Positions 1 to 10,682 of a DNA stretch of 64,000 nucleotides are shown here, piece by piece; the first letter of the stretch is position 1, and each line of letters opens with the position of its first letter. A program made the translations under genes and the position numbers. The notes below the pieces were generated by a model. That model saw only the letters and a program-made list of their open reading frames with translations, was not told the DNA's origin and did no database searches. The stretch spans positions 470,168 through 534,167 of the forward strand of contig CAJNDS010002109.1 in the NCBI GenBank assembly GCA_905221605.1, read 5' to 3'. Source of the DNA: Symbiodinium natans (Eukaryota > Sar > Dinophyceae > Suessiales > Symbiodiniaceae).

Positions 1-279
1 CAGGAAATGCTCGACAGTGGCTTGTTCGACACGTCGTGGTCGTTGGGCGACATCGTGGCCTTGGACGATGAGTCCGAGGGTCGGCAGGGCTCGGGCGGTG
101 GTGATGCTGGTGACAAGAAGGCCCGCTTGGCAGAGTTCCCCCCCGTAGAAGGGGGGGAGACTCTCCAGGAAATGTTGGGGCAGTATAAGAAGTGTTGCTT
201 AAACAAACGTGCCCTGCACAAAACGACCAGAGACCGCCTCAAGTCCGAGAATGCTTCTGGCCATGAGACTCCCATCTGA
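1..279 (+). CDS. Partial exon, acidic/glycine-rich protein, unrecognised
   Basis: The frame is open from the first base of the window and runs to a TGA at 277-279, so the 5' part lies outside. The peptide has an acidic segment (ALDDESEGRQGSGGGDAGDK) followed by a basic tail (KKCCLNKRALHKTTRDRLK). Codon use looks like real coding sequence, unlike the repeat translations further on. It could be the last exon of an upstream gene or an N-terminal exon of the transposase-like gene that starts about 400 bases downstream; its open frame may then end at a splice site before the TGA. No family recognised. Confidence 0.45.
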   Translation, partial: QEMLDSGLFDTSWSLGDIVALDDESEGRQGSGGGDAGDKKARLAEFPPVEGGETLQEMLGQYKKCCLNKRALHKTTRDRLKSENASGHETPI

Positions 280-324
280 ATAGCAAAGGCATTGCGCACA
301 AGCTTTTTGTAGTGGGGAAAATAG

Positions 325-420
325 TCACACCGAGAGAGAGAGAGAGATATATATATGTACACACGTATACACACACATGTAAAAAAAAAAATATATATAT
401 ATATATACATATGCACACAG
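325..420. repeat. GA and TA microsatellite tract
   Basis: A (GA)n run followed by (TA)n stretches and an A run. The bases from 280 to 672 hold only this tract, a short (TG)n run near 497-508 and decayed CCCTATAAA-type repeats; no gene is seen there. Confidence 0.8.
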
Positions 421-672
421 ATAAACGTATTATATTAGTGTATGAGGATAGGTACATGTAGGGTTTTGAATGTGAGGAAAGCATCTATAACAAGTGTGTG
501 TGTGTGTGACGCACACACTCTCTTCGTGCTTTCTGATCAATCACCCCGAAAACCCAATATAATCCCTATTCAAAACCCCATAAAGCTTGAACCTCTAAAC
601 CCCACAAACCCTATATAAGCCCTTCTAAAACTTATAAACCTTATAAAGCCACGAAAGTGTCTGACCTCCAAG

Positions 673-3600
673 GGATGACCTTGCCGAGCTGGACAAGTGT
701 GCGGGCTGCTTGGACAGGTATGGTAGAGGGCTGTCAACCAGAAAGTGCTTCAGTTTACATAGGGCTTACACTCTGGGCATTGGGCTGCTTTAGGGTTTGG
801 TCTGAAGGGGTTAGGGGAGGCTTGAGTTTATGTGTGCTTCTATAGGGCTGTTGGTTCCTTCATGGGGTTCGGACATGGGACATGGGTCTGGGGTTTGTGC
901 CTAGCGAAAGGGCCTTGTGTGCTTTTACACAGTTCAGGATGGAAGGTGTCAGGCCTTGGAGCTTTGAGTTTCCAGAGGCCTTGTGTATAGTAAAGGGTTT
1001 GGGGTTCATAATTCATAAGTGTTTATAGGTTTAGGGTTTACAGGATCTAGAGGCTTTCTAGGGTTATAGGGCTTATAGAGGGTGTTTTGGGTTAAAGGGC
1101 TACTGGGCAGCCTGGGCAGGCAGTCGAAATGGTCATGCGCCCTGGTTCTCACTCTGTCCCCTAAAGCCTAAACCCTAAACCTTAATTTTTATAAATCCTA
1201 AACCCTAAACCCTATAAGCCCTAAACCCTATCAAACCTCCACCCTATAAACCCTATAGACCCTAAACCCTAAACCCTGTAAACCCAAAACCCTAGAAACC
1301 CTACACCCTATATAAACCCTATAAACCCTTTAAACCCTATAATCCCTAAACCCTATAAACCCTATAAACCCTATAAACCCTATAAACCCTATAAACCCTT
1401 TAAACCCTATAAACCCTATAAACCCTATAAACCCTATAACCCTATATAAGCCCTATAAACATCTCTGTTCGCGGGATTTGGGGTTGGGATTTCGGAGGTG
1501 CTGCTCTTCCTCTGTAGTGTAATCCCCTACAACGAAAAACAGGAACTCTACACAGGAGCCTTTGAGACCCTTTACACCCCATACAAAGTCTTCCAGCCCT
1601 GCAACCCTGCAACCAATGAAGTGCCAATCCATTGGATGTTTCGGCCTGAAACATGTATGTAGGTTTGCGCAGCGCAGTTATGTATGTTAGGATGGTTTTA
1701 TATGTTAGTTTTTATAGGGCTTATACAGGGTGTACTGTTTAAGGGTTCGTAAGGGTCTTTCTTGTATAAATATAAGGTGGTTTGTGGCTGAATGTGTATC
1801 ATATTCCTAAAGGGTGATGCCTCTATATAAACCCTGAACCCTGTGTGTAAATAACCCTATATATGATGTAAACCCGAAACCCTATACGAAGCACCGCCCA
1901 GGTGAACTGAACAAGCTCTATTCCCAGATGACCGCCCTCGAGGTGACCCCTGCTGGGAACATGCCAGGGCCCCCAGACGTCATCACGTCGCAACGTTCTC
2001 CTCCGGCGTAGCGTGTGCAGGGTACTTATGTGCTGCGTGTGCTTTACATTTGTATAAATACCTGCTAGCTTTCGTGAAATAAGGAAGGCATCCTATGCCA
2101 CTATCTGCGAAAACATCCGTGCCCAGTCCCTTGGCGAGCATCATAGACTGGTGGAATGGGCCGGGGTCGGACGTCTCTATCTGAGGGCGATCACTTTCAA
2201 CAACAAGTACTCGATGGTCAAGAGACCTGCCTGTAATTATGTGTGCAGGTGCATGTGTGTCGTACCGTGTTTGTCAGACCTCTGTCAACAAAAAAATCAG
2301 ATCATGAAGTGTATATAGTGCCCCCCCTCCCACCTGCCCAGGACCCACTTTCAGAAGGCTGTGCCGAAAGCGAAAGCCAAGAGCAAAGCAGCAGCCAAAC
2401 CTGAGTGAGTGTATATACATATATGCACTCTGGATGAAATCCGCTGGGGGTGTATTGCACATGTGCAGTGTAAGGGTGCGCTTGAGTGTTTAGGGTTTAG
2501 GGTTTAGGGTTTCGATGTGGTGTTATTATAGGGTCGATTTAGGGATAGGGTTTTCTGGGGCTAGAGGGTGTATACATACAGGGTTGCGCAGAGCTGCTTA
2601 GCATCACATGTGCTTTCAAACAGCGGTCTCCTCCTCAGCATCTTCGACCATGATCTGACGTGTTCCCCTGAGCGGGAATGTGAAAGATGTGATCCGGGGC
2701 TGCAAGCCCTGACAGTGCAAAAAGTAAAACCCTAAACCCTTCCAACCCTGTGCATAGCCCTAGATATAGCCTGGCTTAGAGGACTTCTGTGTGCGAGGTT
2801 TATTGGGTTCACAGGTGTAAAAGGGATCTTCTTAACCGACGTCCGGGCATAAACTGTGCTGCAGCCCAGGGTCGCCCTTGAAGGCCATGGATGGTATATA
2901 TTCCCTGTGTATCCCGAACCCTAAACCCTAAAACCTCTTATAAACCCTATATATAAATCAATAAATAAAAAAAATATATATATATATAAACCCTAAACCC
3001 CATAAACCCTATATAAACCCCGAACCCTAAACCCGAACTAAAGCCAAAACAAGCCTATGTGAGCTGATGTGGTCGAAATGGCTTTGCTGCGCTGATCGGC
3101 AAAAACCGGCTACTTTTGTGCAAGCTCTGATGAGCTAATTCGATTGGGGTCAGTGAATGGCCTGTGAAGCTTGGCTGAGTGTTTTTTGGATGCTGAGCCA
3201 TGTGTGCCCTGATGAGCTTCGGTGGTGAACCTACATATAGAGGGGGTGCTTACTACACGCTATCTGACCCTTGACCATGGAGCTCGGGGGATGGCAGCGT
3301 CACTGATCCAAGGGTGGGCGTCGTGGAGCGATTGCATGTGCTGTGTAAGATGTACATAAGTAACTGAGGAGTCATCGCCCATGTCAGTATGTGTGTGTAT
3401 ATGTGTGCAACGCGTCAGTTCCAGCGCCAGTTCGAGCTGTGCGTGTGTGGGGTGAAGAAAAGAGAGAACAATAATTGCGTGGAGCTCTCTGCGTCCATAT
3501 GTACTTCATCCCCTATGTATAACCCACGCAAGCCTTATATGGCCTGAAACCCTGAACACCCTTTCTATCAACCAAAGCCATGTGCTAGCCCTATAAACCC

Positions 3601-6600
3601 TATACAAACAATATATATATATATATATATAAACCCTAAACCCTAAAGACCCTATAAACCCTAAACCGTAAACCCTACAACTCATTGCCTCGACAGGTGC
3701 CATTCTGGCAAAGCATCAGCCACTGGATCCGGATGGAGATTGCCTGGGGCCAGTGCTGGACACATTTGCTGCCCCTTGGGTTTTTAAAGAGTGGAGTTTG
3801 GGGGTTTGTATAGGGTCTCTGTAAACGGAGTGTTCGGGTTTGTCTGGTGTTTCTGGGAGGGCTGTTTATTGGACTTTGGGGGTGTAGGGGGAGGGGGGTT
3901 GGGGGAGGTGGGTCTATAGGCTTTCTAAATAGGGTTGAAGGGCAACATTGAGGGTCTAGGGGTTACACATCTACTGTCTACATAATGAGTGTGCCAAAAT
4001 AAGAAAAGTGAAACAAACTATATGCTCGCAAAGTAATGCGCCTACGTCGTTTCATGCTCTGCAAATTCCGAATGCTATGACCCAGAACATTGCCTTTATA
4101 TCGTTCAGGTTAGCCTCTGCAGAAAGCATGTCAGTACCACAACACCCGCCCCCCCCCCCCCCCCCCCCCCCCCGCTTCCCCTGGAGTATCCCAAAGTGCA
4201 AAGCTTTGTATGTCCATCCGAAACAAAGAACGTTATGCAGGAGACCACTGCATCAAAGGCGGCTACTCTAGCAGCTGGAGCAGGCAAATCTATGCTGCTG
4301 GCCCACAATGATGAAGGGGTGATTCTTCAAATGCTGGGCCAAGGCCACATGGCTGAGTTTGGGCAACTACCGAAGAATTTGAACAATGTCGCCAGAAACC
4401 TTGGAGTGCGCCTGCGGAGACTGGGGTTCATGCTGAAGGTTCCGATTGCGCATGTGCAGGCCAACTCCTGCTGCAGCACATCTTTGTGGCTCCCTATAAC
4501 TCCGATGAACCCTATATAAACCCTGTATACACCCGAAACCCGATATATGTGTAGGAGGCAGTAAGTATCCTGAAGGTTCTCTCTCCTACGAGAAACCTAC
4601 AAGGGTTGAGGGTATTCAGGGTTCCTGGGCTAGCTTCTTCGCTGTTGGGGGATTGTAATTATGAACAGTAGCATGGGTGGCTGATCCCTATAGCCATTTT
4701 TTGGTTGTATAAATCAAACACAGGACGGCAACAATGACCCTGACAGGTTCAGTATGCTCTGGGGTTTGGTTGTGGCAATCATCCCTACCTCAAGGTGACA
4801 GACTTTGCGAACCTTCTGTTGAGTAGAAAGGACTGGAGGAGCAAACTTTTGCCTGATGATCCACATGTGGAACTGCTGTCTTTTTGGCGGAAATACGAAA
4901 CCATAGCGCCGCAGCACCAAGTCTTCAGAAGCCACGGTGACAAATTGCACCGATGCGTACCGATTCACTTACATGGTGATGAAGGGACATCATTTGGAAA
5001 GAAAGGTTTGTTTCAGTTTTCGTGGTCGCCCCTGCTGTCGGCCGGCGCATGTGGATTGAACCGCTACTTTATGATCACACAAATTCTTCATAAGTATTAC
5101 GCGAAGCTTGCAAAGGGGAACTTTAAGGGCAACCCAGCGCTGGATACACTGATGCGGGCTGGTGTCCAGTCATGCCTTGAGGCATTCACTAGTGGAGTTG
5201 GCTCTGGTGATGATACTTGGTACCTGGTGACGCTCGGGTTAACCGGTGATCATGTATTTCATTCGTGCCTTGCCCGCACGTACTGTGATTCCATTGCTGT
5301 TTCTTTATAGTAGCTGGGTTAGCTGTGCATACTGTTTTCACGCAATCATAGATTTAGGTCGTTGTTTTTTCGCTCTGACTTTGTGCAATATGCCCTGCTG
5401 TGGCTACATAATGATAGGGGTCTAGAAGGTTTATATAGGGTTTCTGTATAGGGTTTATCGGTTTTGTAGGTTTTATAGGTTTTATAGGTTTATAGGGTTC
5501 ATAGGCTTTATAAATAGGGTTTACAAGCCGAACTGCACTACTGGAGCCATGTATATGATGCTTATATATACCCAGTGTGCATCCCTGACAACACTGCAGG
5601 GCTCCTTGTGAAGCAGGTGCATGTCAGGAGGACCTGTGGTCACATGGGGCATGTGTGGTGGGTAGACTCTATATACGCAGGGGAAGGCCTTTTCAGGGTA
5701 TTGTATGATTTTCATCGATGCTTCTATGCAGGTAGATATCATCTTTTGGATATACTATAACCCTATGTTGGGAACATCGATGACACTGAGCCACAATTTG
5801 CTTACTAAGGAAAGCCATGCACCTTGTGAGGAATCACTTGAGACCGGATGTCTGCCCGCATTGTGAGGCGAACACTTCCTCCATTCCGTTCGAAGATGTT
5901 TCTGCAAATGCAAAATGGCTTGGCACGATCGGAGCTTCGAAGCCTTGGGTCGAACCGCATGTGTTTGAAATGCTCCCAGGCGGGGCTGACCCCAGCTTCA
6001 TCAAGCTGGACACTTTCCACCTTGGCCCTTTGGGTGCTGGATACTATTTGGCCCCATCTGTGCTATGTGTTTTGGTTGCTTATTTCAAGCACTTCACCCC
6101 ACTTGATGGGAAAACTGATGTGGAAAGCCGACTTGCTGTCGCGCACAACAGTTTCATGTCGTATTGCAAGGCCACATCCCGTACACCGAGGGACCTGAAA
6201 CAGTTCACAAAGAGCAACTTGCACTGGCCCTCGCAGGCTTCGTATCCCATGCTTTCATGTAAGGCAGGGGATACAATCATGCTGCTGCAGTGGCTCCAGG
6301 ATTATCTAACAAGTGTGCCACTCGATCTCTCCGATGACCTTCTCCGCTACAGCCTTGAGGCGATCTCAGCGTTCAACGCTTTCTGGCATCTCTTGTATAA
6401 AGCTGAGAGTCGCATTTGGTGGAGTCAGAGCGAAGCGGCTACTGGTCTGATCGCGTTAACTGGCTTTTTGCGCTCTTATCAGGCCGCTGCCAAAGAAAGC
6501 TTAGCACGGCGGCTGGGCCTGTGTAAGTAGCAGTTTGTGTGCTCTTTGGGGTGCCCCTGTGTTTAGCATAACACACCTGGCTTACACATATAGGGTGAAC

Positions 6601-7046
6601 GTTTGGGGACAGGTCTTCAAAAAGGTGTCTTCCTTCTGTTAGGGTGCTATTATGCAATGTACTATTTGCGTTACAATAGTGGACAAAAACGCAAGGCTAA
6701 CTTTTTACATTTCTCTATATACCCCCTACCCAGCACCCGCCCCACCCCCGCCCCGGCTGGTGACAGGCGCCTGAGCTTCTTCAACATCGTGCCAAAGGTC
6801 CACTTCCTGGCGCATGTGGCTGTTGAGCTTCATCAAGCTTTGGAGCGGGGCTCATCTATATTGAACCCCTCTGTGTGGTCTACACAGATGGCCGAAGATT
6901 ATGTGGGAGCTCTTTGTAAGATGTCGCTGAATGTTCATCCGGCAAATGTTGCCAAACGCAACCTGGAGAAGTATCTTGTACGGGCCCGGAGAGAGTGGCT
7001 CAAAGAATCTGCACGGAATGAGAAAAGGCTGCTTCGGGACAGCTGA
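673..7046 (+). CDS. Multi-exon transposase-like protein (dinoflagellate multicopy family, KDZ-like features)
   Basis: I chained exon islands at 673-717, 1518-1654, 1902-2007, 2069-2248, 2342-2404, 2639-2714 (or 2723) and 2865-2893; every junction keeps the reading frame and every donor is GT. Further islands at 3697-3779, 4196-4453, 4795-5245, 5791 (or 5815)-6522 and 6767-7046 look like the same gene, but some junctions between them are not resolved. Order of features: a Cys pair (KCAGC), a Lys/Ala-rich linker, a Cys cluster (CSPERECERC) followed by LEGHG, a HGDEG motif, a CPHC pair, and a C-terminal PKVHFLAHV...NPSVW...EDYVG block. Cys clusters followed by a DG-type motif are typical of KDZ transposases; large families of this build occur in dinoflagellate genomes. 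Assignment to KDZ is inference from memory of the family. The 5' start is not found. Stop TGA at 7044-7046. Confidence 0.5.
1140..1450. repeat. CCCTATAAA-type repeat array
   Basis: Nearly tandem copies of a nine-base CCCTATAAA unit, mixed with CCCTAAA. This variant dominates the first 7 kb, whereas the pure seven-base unit dominates later. It lies within an intron of the transposase-like gene. Confidence 0.8.
1518..1654 (+). CDS. Exon of the transposase-like gene
   Basis: Acceptor TCTGTAG at 1511-1517 and donor GTATGT at 1655. The frame reads VIPYNEKQELYTGAFETLYT and continues to HWMFRPET. Entering phase matches the exon ending at 717 (donor GTATGG) and leaving phase matches the exon starting at 1902, which is strong evidence for real exons. 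The ORF on the other strand here is a shadow. Confidence 0.65.
1902..2248 (+). CDS. Two exons (1902-2007, 2069-2248) of the transposase-like gene
   Basis: The first exon reads ELNKLYSQMTALEVTPAGNM after a CCCAG acceptor and ends at a GTAGCG donor. The second reads FREIRKASYATICENIRAQS, then LVEWAGVGRLYLRAITFNNK, and ends AG|GTGCAT. The intron between them is only 61 bases and begins with an in-frame TAG, so splicing is required. Phases agree on both sides. Confidence 0.65.
2342..2404 (+). CDS. Exon, lysine/alanine-rich linker
   Basis: Acceptor CCCAG at 2337-2341, donor GTGAGT at 2405. Reads THFQKAVPKAKAKSKAAAKP, a basic flexible linker. Phase fits both neighbours. Confidence 0.6.
   Translation, partial: DPLSEGCAESESQEQSSSQT
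2639..2893 (+). CDS. Exons with Cys cluster (2639-2714/2723 and 2865-2893)
   Basis: The first exon reads IFDHDLTCSPERECERCDPG and has two possible in-phase GT donors (2715 and 2724). The second short exon reads PRVALEGHG between a TGCAG acceptor and a GTATAT donor. The C-x6-C-x2-C spacing followed by a D/E-G-N/H motif is what suggests a KDZ-type N-terminal zinc-binding region. Confidence 0.55.
3697..4453 (+). CDS. Two probable exons (3697-3779, 4196-4453) of the transposase-like gene
   Basis: The first begins after CGACAG and reads AILAKHQPLDPDGDCLGPVL. The second is open for about 85 codons (HNDEGVILQMLGQGHMAEFG, then NLGVRLRRLGFMLKVP) and ends at a candidate GTGCAG donor. Exact junctions between them and to the 2865-2893 exon are not resolved; at least one further exon may be missing in 2900-3690, which otherwise holds decayed repeats and a (TA)n run at 3607-3630. 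Confidence 0.5.
4149..4173. repeat. Poly-C run
   Basis: An uninterrupted run of C at the 5' edge of the 4196 exon. Such runs recur through the window and are sites where read or assembly length is unreliable. Confidence 0.9.
4795..5245 (+). CDS. Exon with HGDEG motif
   Basis: Starts right after CTCAAG and reads VTDFANLLLSRKDWRSKLLP. Centre: VPIHLHGDEGTSFGKKGLFQ followed by a SWSPLLSAG segment. In related dinoflagellate proteins an HGD-type motif precedes a LG(L/V)xGD segment and a CxxC pair, the order found here. The open frame runs to 5310 but phase suggests the exon ends at 5245 (donor GTGATC). Confidence 0.6.
5791..6522 (+). CDS. Large exon with CPHC pair
   Basis: Two AG acceptors in the right phase precede the frame (exon start 5791 or 5815). 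It reads MHLVRNHLRPDVCPHCEANT and continues without a stop for about 235 codons to a GTAAGT donor at 6523. The stretch includes YCKATSRTPRDLKQFTKSNL and a WLQDYL segment. The same bases carry smaller shadow frames on both strands. Confidence 0.65.
6767..7046 (+). CDS. C-terminal exon of the transposase-like gene
   Basis: Acceptor GTGACAG at 6760-6766. Reads RLSFFNIVPKVHFLAHVAVE, then NPSVWSTQMAEDYVGALCKM, NVHPANVAKRNLEKYLV, and a basic end stopping at TGA 7044-7046. The PK-x-H-x-x-x-H ... NP ... EDYVG arrangement is the conserved end block of this family. A small island at 6635-6682 may be an additional exon upstream of it. Confidence 0.65.
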
Positions 7047-8063
7047 AATTAAGAAAATTAGGCAGCCCATGTTTGGGCCCTCGACCACAAGACTTTGTGA
7101 TCGTGTATAGATAGATGGGTGCTGTGGGTTCAAGCTGTTCGAGAAGTTCGAGGGCTCTTTCGGCTGGATGCTCTGCTACGAATGTGCAAACTCACCGTGG
7201 AACCAGCAAAAAAGGCCTTCACCCGATAAGTATAAAAAGCCCGTCGCCCGATAAAGTATAAGACCTTTCGGACAAACTCCTCCCCCCCCCCCCCCCCCCC
7301 CCCCCCCAACCATGGGTGTCCTGCCTCCACATCCTTCTCATCACTGGCCGTCGCGAGGCATGGAGCCAAGGGCATACAGGGTGTGAGGATTTCAATCTTC
7401 GAAGTCTTGACTCAGAAGCTTCGAAACGTTTAGGTCGGGTAAAGATGTGGTAGTGGGAGTAATTTCAAGGCTTCATGAGAGATAGGTGGTTATAGATCTG
7501 TGGTGGGCTGTTTGCCCATACTTCAGTGGCTTCTGAGTGTGAGCCGACTCTTCATGCATGGCCCCCCTAAATGCCCTAATTTCTATGTATAATAATTTTT
7601 GGTCTGACCTAAAATTCTTGGACGCTCCTCCGGGAGACCCAAAAGGAACTACAAAGGAGCCTTGGGGTAGAGTTGAGGGCTGAGAGGTTTTCAGGCTTGG
7701 GGCTTACAGTTTGTAGATGGCAGGGTCTATAGGCTTTGTGGGGGTTACGGCCTAAGGGGTACATGAGGCATAAGGCTGGGACATCAAACCGATTCTGCCT
7801 TTGAGAAGGTGCGAATGCGTGTAGACCCTGAACTCCAAACACTTACTCTCTGGACATCCCCAGTTCTACGGGGGCTCCCGGTGTAGAGGGCACAGCCCAT
7901 GTCCGATTTTTGGAGAGCAAGGCTTGTGGCCCGCCATGTAGGGCTTGAGGTCGGTTCATAGGGTTTGGGGAATGTATGTAGGGGCTGAAAACACGGTTTT
8001 GGGCTTTCCCAGCCCCATCGCAACCCTAGGACCCTATTATAGCCACCAAACCCGGTTTGACAG
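7047..8063. other. Space between gene candidates
   Basis: Holds a short exon-like island at 7135-7203 (LFEKFEGSFGWMLCYECANS, plus strand, after CAAG), a poly-C run at 7282-7307 and decayed repeats. No gene is convincing between 7310 and 8060; the minus-strand open frame there has no splice support. Confidence 0.5.
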
Positions 8064-8598
8064 GTGCGGAGGAACCTGCGGGAATGGAGATCGGTTCCGG
8101 CGCGAGTTCTCATTTTCAAGGGACTGAACCCAACACCCTTCAGGGTTTAGGATTTATACACTTGGAAAAACCTTGAACCCTGGTCTTAAACCCTTGAACC
8201 TGAATCCCCAAACCCTAACCTTGGCCACGTGCCTGGTCGAATACAGACGACATGGGCTGCTTTCCGCGAAGCACGCGAGGGTTACAGGCCAAGTTGAGTT
8301 GGCAGCTGACTTCTTGAGCCACGGATGCAGGTTGAAGGGTCTAGGACAAACCCATAAACCCCAAACTGGAACACCCTAAAAACCCATTATACCTAAAACT
8401 GCCTAAAAACCGTTTTGGGCTTTCAGAGGGCTGGGTAATTAAGGGGTTTAGGGAGCCTGGGGCCCAAAGGTATACACCCGCAGGCTTTTGAATGATAAAT
8501 GCCCTGAACGAACGGCCTTCTTGACGCAAATCGGAGCCAGCCAAACCCGATTCACCCATCGAATGACTGCGGGTTCAGACTCGTATCCGAGCTTTTAA
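8064..8598 (+). CDS. Exon-island cluster, unrecognised gene
   Basis: Three plus-strand islands: 8064-8120 after TTGACAG (VRRNLREWRSVPARVLIFK), 8219-8330 (LATCLVEYRRHGLLSAKHAR ... LAADFLSHGC) ending CAG|GTTGAA, and 8484-8598 after CCGCAG (LLNDKCPERTAFLTQIGASQ). They are separated by CCCTAAA-type repeats, as introns are elsewhere in this window. Frames between islands were not chained. No family recognised. Confidence 0.4.
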
Positions 8599-8884
8599 TT
8601 TAGTTTCCCAGCGCATCGAGATCTCCGGGTCTCGAATCGTAACCGGACAAAGCGTTTCCGACAGTTCAGAAGGGTCTAGGACAAAGCCTTAAACCCCAAA
8701 GTGGAAAACCCCAAAACCCTTAACCCTAAAACCGTTTTGGGTTTTGTCAGGGGTGATCCAAGAGGGCCGTCTGGCGGAGCCCAAACACCCCCGCATCCTA
8801 GAGGTGTACAGGTTTAGGGTTTAGGGTTTAGGGTTTAGGGCTATATGAGCGACTGCCAAAACCGGCTCGAGGTGCTAATGGACG

Positions 8885-9070
8885 CAACATGAGGGGTGTC
8901 GCTTTTCAAGCGTTCCCACTGTTTTACAGGGTTTTAGCATCAACTATGCACGCTTGATGTTTCTAGGTGTCGCTGTGGGAAAAAACAAGGCTATAACACA
9001 CCCAACGGTTCATTAACTTAGGGGTGTCGCTTTTCAAGTGTTCCCATCGTTTTACCGGGTTTCGGGCATT
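8885..9070. repeat. Two diverged direct copies of a short segment
   Basis: AGGGGTGTCGCTTTTCAAG and its following 40 bases occur at about 8890 and again at about 9022, both leading into a TTTTAC(A/C)GGGTTT stretch. Origin unknown. Confidence 0.6.
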
Positions 9071-9221
9071 CGTGTCCACCCCTTACTTAATTGAATGGCT
9101 GGGGGTTTTGGCGCTTGCTCATATGGGTTTACGATGTTCGGGGCTAGGCTAGGGGTTCTGAGTTTCGGCTTGGAGCTTGACCTCGCCAAGTCTTGGGACT
9201 TGGCTAAGCCTCATCGCTACT

Positions 9222-9388
9222 TTGGAGTAAACCCAGGAAAAAAAGGTATATATTTTGTAGGTAGAAGTAGCTAATATAGGAACCCAGAACCCAAACAAAA
9301 GAGTATACACTTTGTAGGTAGAAGTAGCTAATACAGGAACCCAGAACCCAAAAAAAGTACTAAAGTATAGTACTCCAACACCCAGTCA
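9222..9388. mobile_element. MITE-like element with TTTGGAGTA ends
   Basis: Begins TTTGGAGTAAACCCAGG and ends AGTACTCCAA, with two tandem copies of TTTTGTAGGTAGAAGTAGCT inside. A related copy lies at 32432-32528 with one internal unit. Short inverted ends and repeated copies suggest a non-autonomous element. Confidence 0.55.
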
Positions 9389-9936
9389 TGCTTCTTTTTT
9401 GCACACCCACGCCTGCGATGGTGCGTGGTCATCTTAATTGCGCACAGTGCCTTCCAGCACCTCTAACGAAGACCTCTCAGGACAAGCATGTCGCTGACAA
9501 AAGGTCGGGCCATACCTTGCCCAATAGGGTTTAGGATTTTGGGTTTAGGGTTCGGGGTTTAGGGTTTAGGGCTTGGGGGGGGGGGGGGTGTAGGGCTTGT
9601 CCTATAAGGCTTGGGGGTTTGAGGTTTGGGGTTGGCTTGAAGCCCGTGCCCCCCTCACGGCTTTGGGGTGTCGAGGGCTTAGACCTTCTTCCACGGCACT
9701 TTGCTTCTTTTGTTGTCTTGCTAAATGTTAGGGTTTAGGGTTCAGGGTTTATAGGGTTTAGGATTCTCCCTGCCCCATATACTATCCTGCGTGACGACCC
9801 AGTACCTAGAGTGGAGTCTGGCAGCCCAAAACTGGTGTTTAGGATGTAGCTTCCAATGGCCCCCAGCACACCCGCTCCTAAACCCTATACCCCGAAAATC
9901 AAAAAAAAACAGAGCATCGCATGACACCTTGAGCCC
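9389..9936. other. No gene seen
   Basis: Mixed TTTAGGG repeats, a G run at 9577-9588 and short unique stretches without convincing coding frames. Confidence 0.5.
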
Positions 9937-10141
9937 TAACCAGAAGAAGCTTGAACTTGAGAAGCCCTCTCGTGTCCGGCTGGCAGGCTTGCGCTCTTGA
10001 TGGCGGCCGCCGCCAACCGGAAAGTGCCCATCCTATGTGAGCACCTTGCTGGACGGGAAGCACGAGAGCATGGCATCTGTTGTTCACCGGCAGCCTGAAC
10101 TCCTAGATCCTCACCAAAGGGCTCCTTCTACGGAGGAGCCT
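9937..10141 (+). CDS. Exon-like island with an in-frame TGA
   Basis: One plus-strand frame reads SPNQKKLELEKPSRVRLAGL, meets TGA at about 9998, and continues in the same frame as KCPSYVSTLLDGKHESMASV and QPELLDPHQRAPSTEEPE. Either an unseen intron removes the stop, or the copy is broken. No family recognised. Confidence 0.3.
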
Positions 10142-10319
10142 GAGGGTTTAGGGTCTAGTTATAAGTTATGTACTTGAAGGGGGAGTGCATTGTTTCAGTA
10201 ACCCCCAATTCCTACCGGGTTGTCGGGAACGTCGGAATGAGCAGTTTTAGGCTATGGGGTTGCCCCTGCCCGCCGCTCCCTTCCCTTCCCCCCCCCCCAC
10301 CCCCTGCCCCACAAAACAA

Positions 10320-10672
10320 ACCAGTCCTAGATTCTGACCACGACGAGGATCTCTTCGTGCTAGATTTACGGTTGCGGGTTGTATCGAGGGCTTCGAACCG
10401 GCTTTCTACCATGACTCCCTCAAGCCGGAATGCTAGACTTAGAAAGCACCCATCGCTTGCAGTTTCAGGCTTTCAGCTTGAACTCCCAAACTCTGAACCC
10501 AAAAATAAAACTTCAGCCCAAAACCCAAAACCTGAAACCCTAAACCCTAAACCCTAAACCCCAAGCTGTGAACACTGATAGGGCATCAGAGCCAGCCCTT
10601 CTCTCGGATTCCCGGTGCCGTCCCGGAGAGAAGAGAACGCGGAAGGCCCCGATGTGTCGGATCAAGGCTTTA
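10320..10672 (+). CDS. Two exon-like islands, unrecognised
   Basis: 10320-10459 reads DSDHDEDLFVLDLRLRVVSR and 10562-10672 reads AVNTDRASEPALLSDSRCRP then KRTRKAPMCRIK. CCCTAAA repeats lie between. The acidic then basic composition looks like a real protein but gives no family. Confidence 0.4.
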
Positions 10673-10682
10673 TAGGGCTTGG

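Noticed and set aside
4105-4308. Minus-strand frame over the 4.2 kb exon
   Set aside because: Passes through a poly-C run as poly-Gly and is a shadow of the plus-strand exon.
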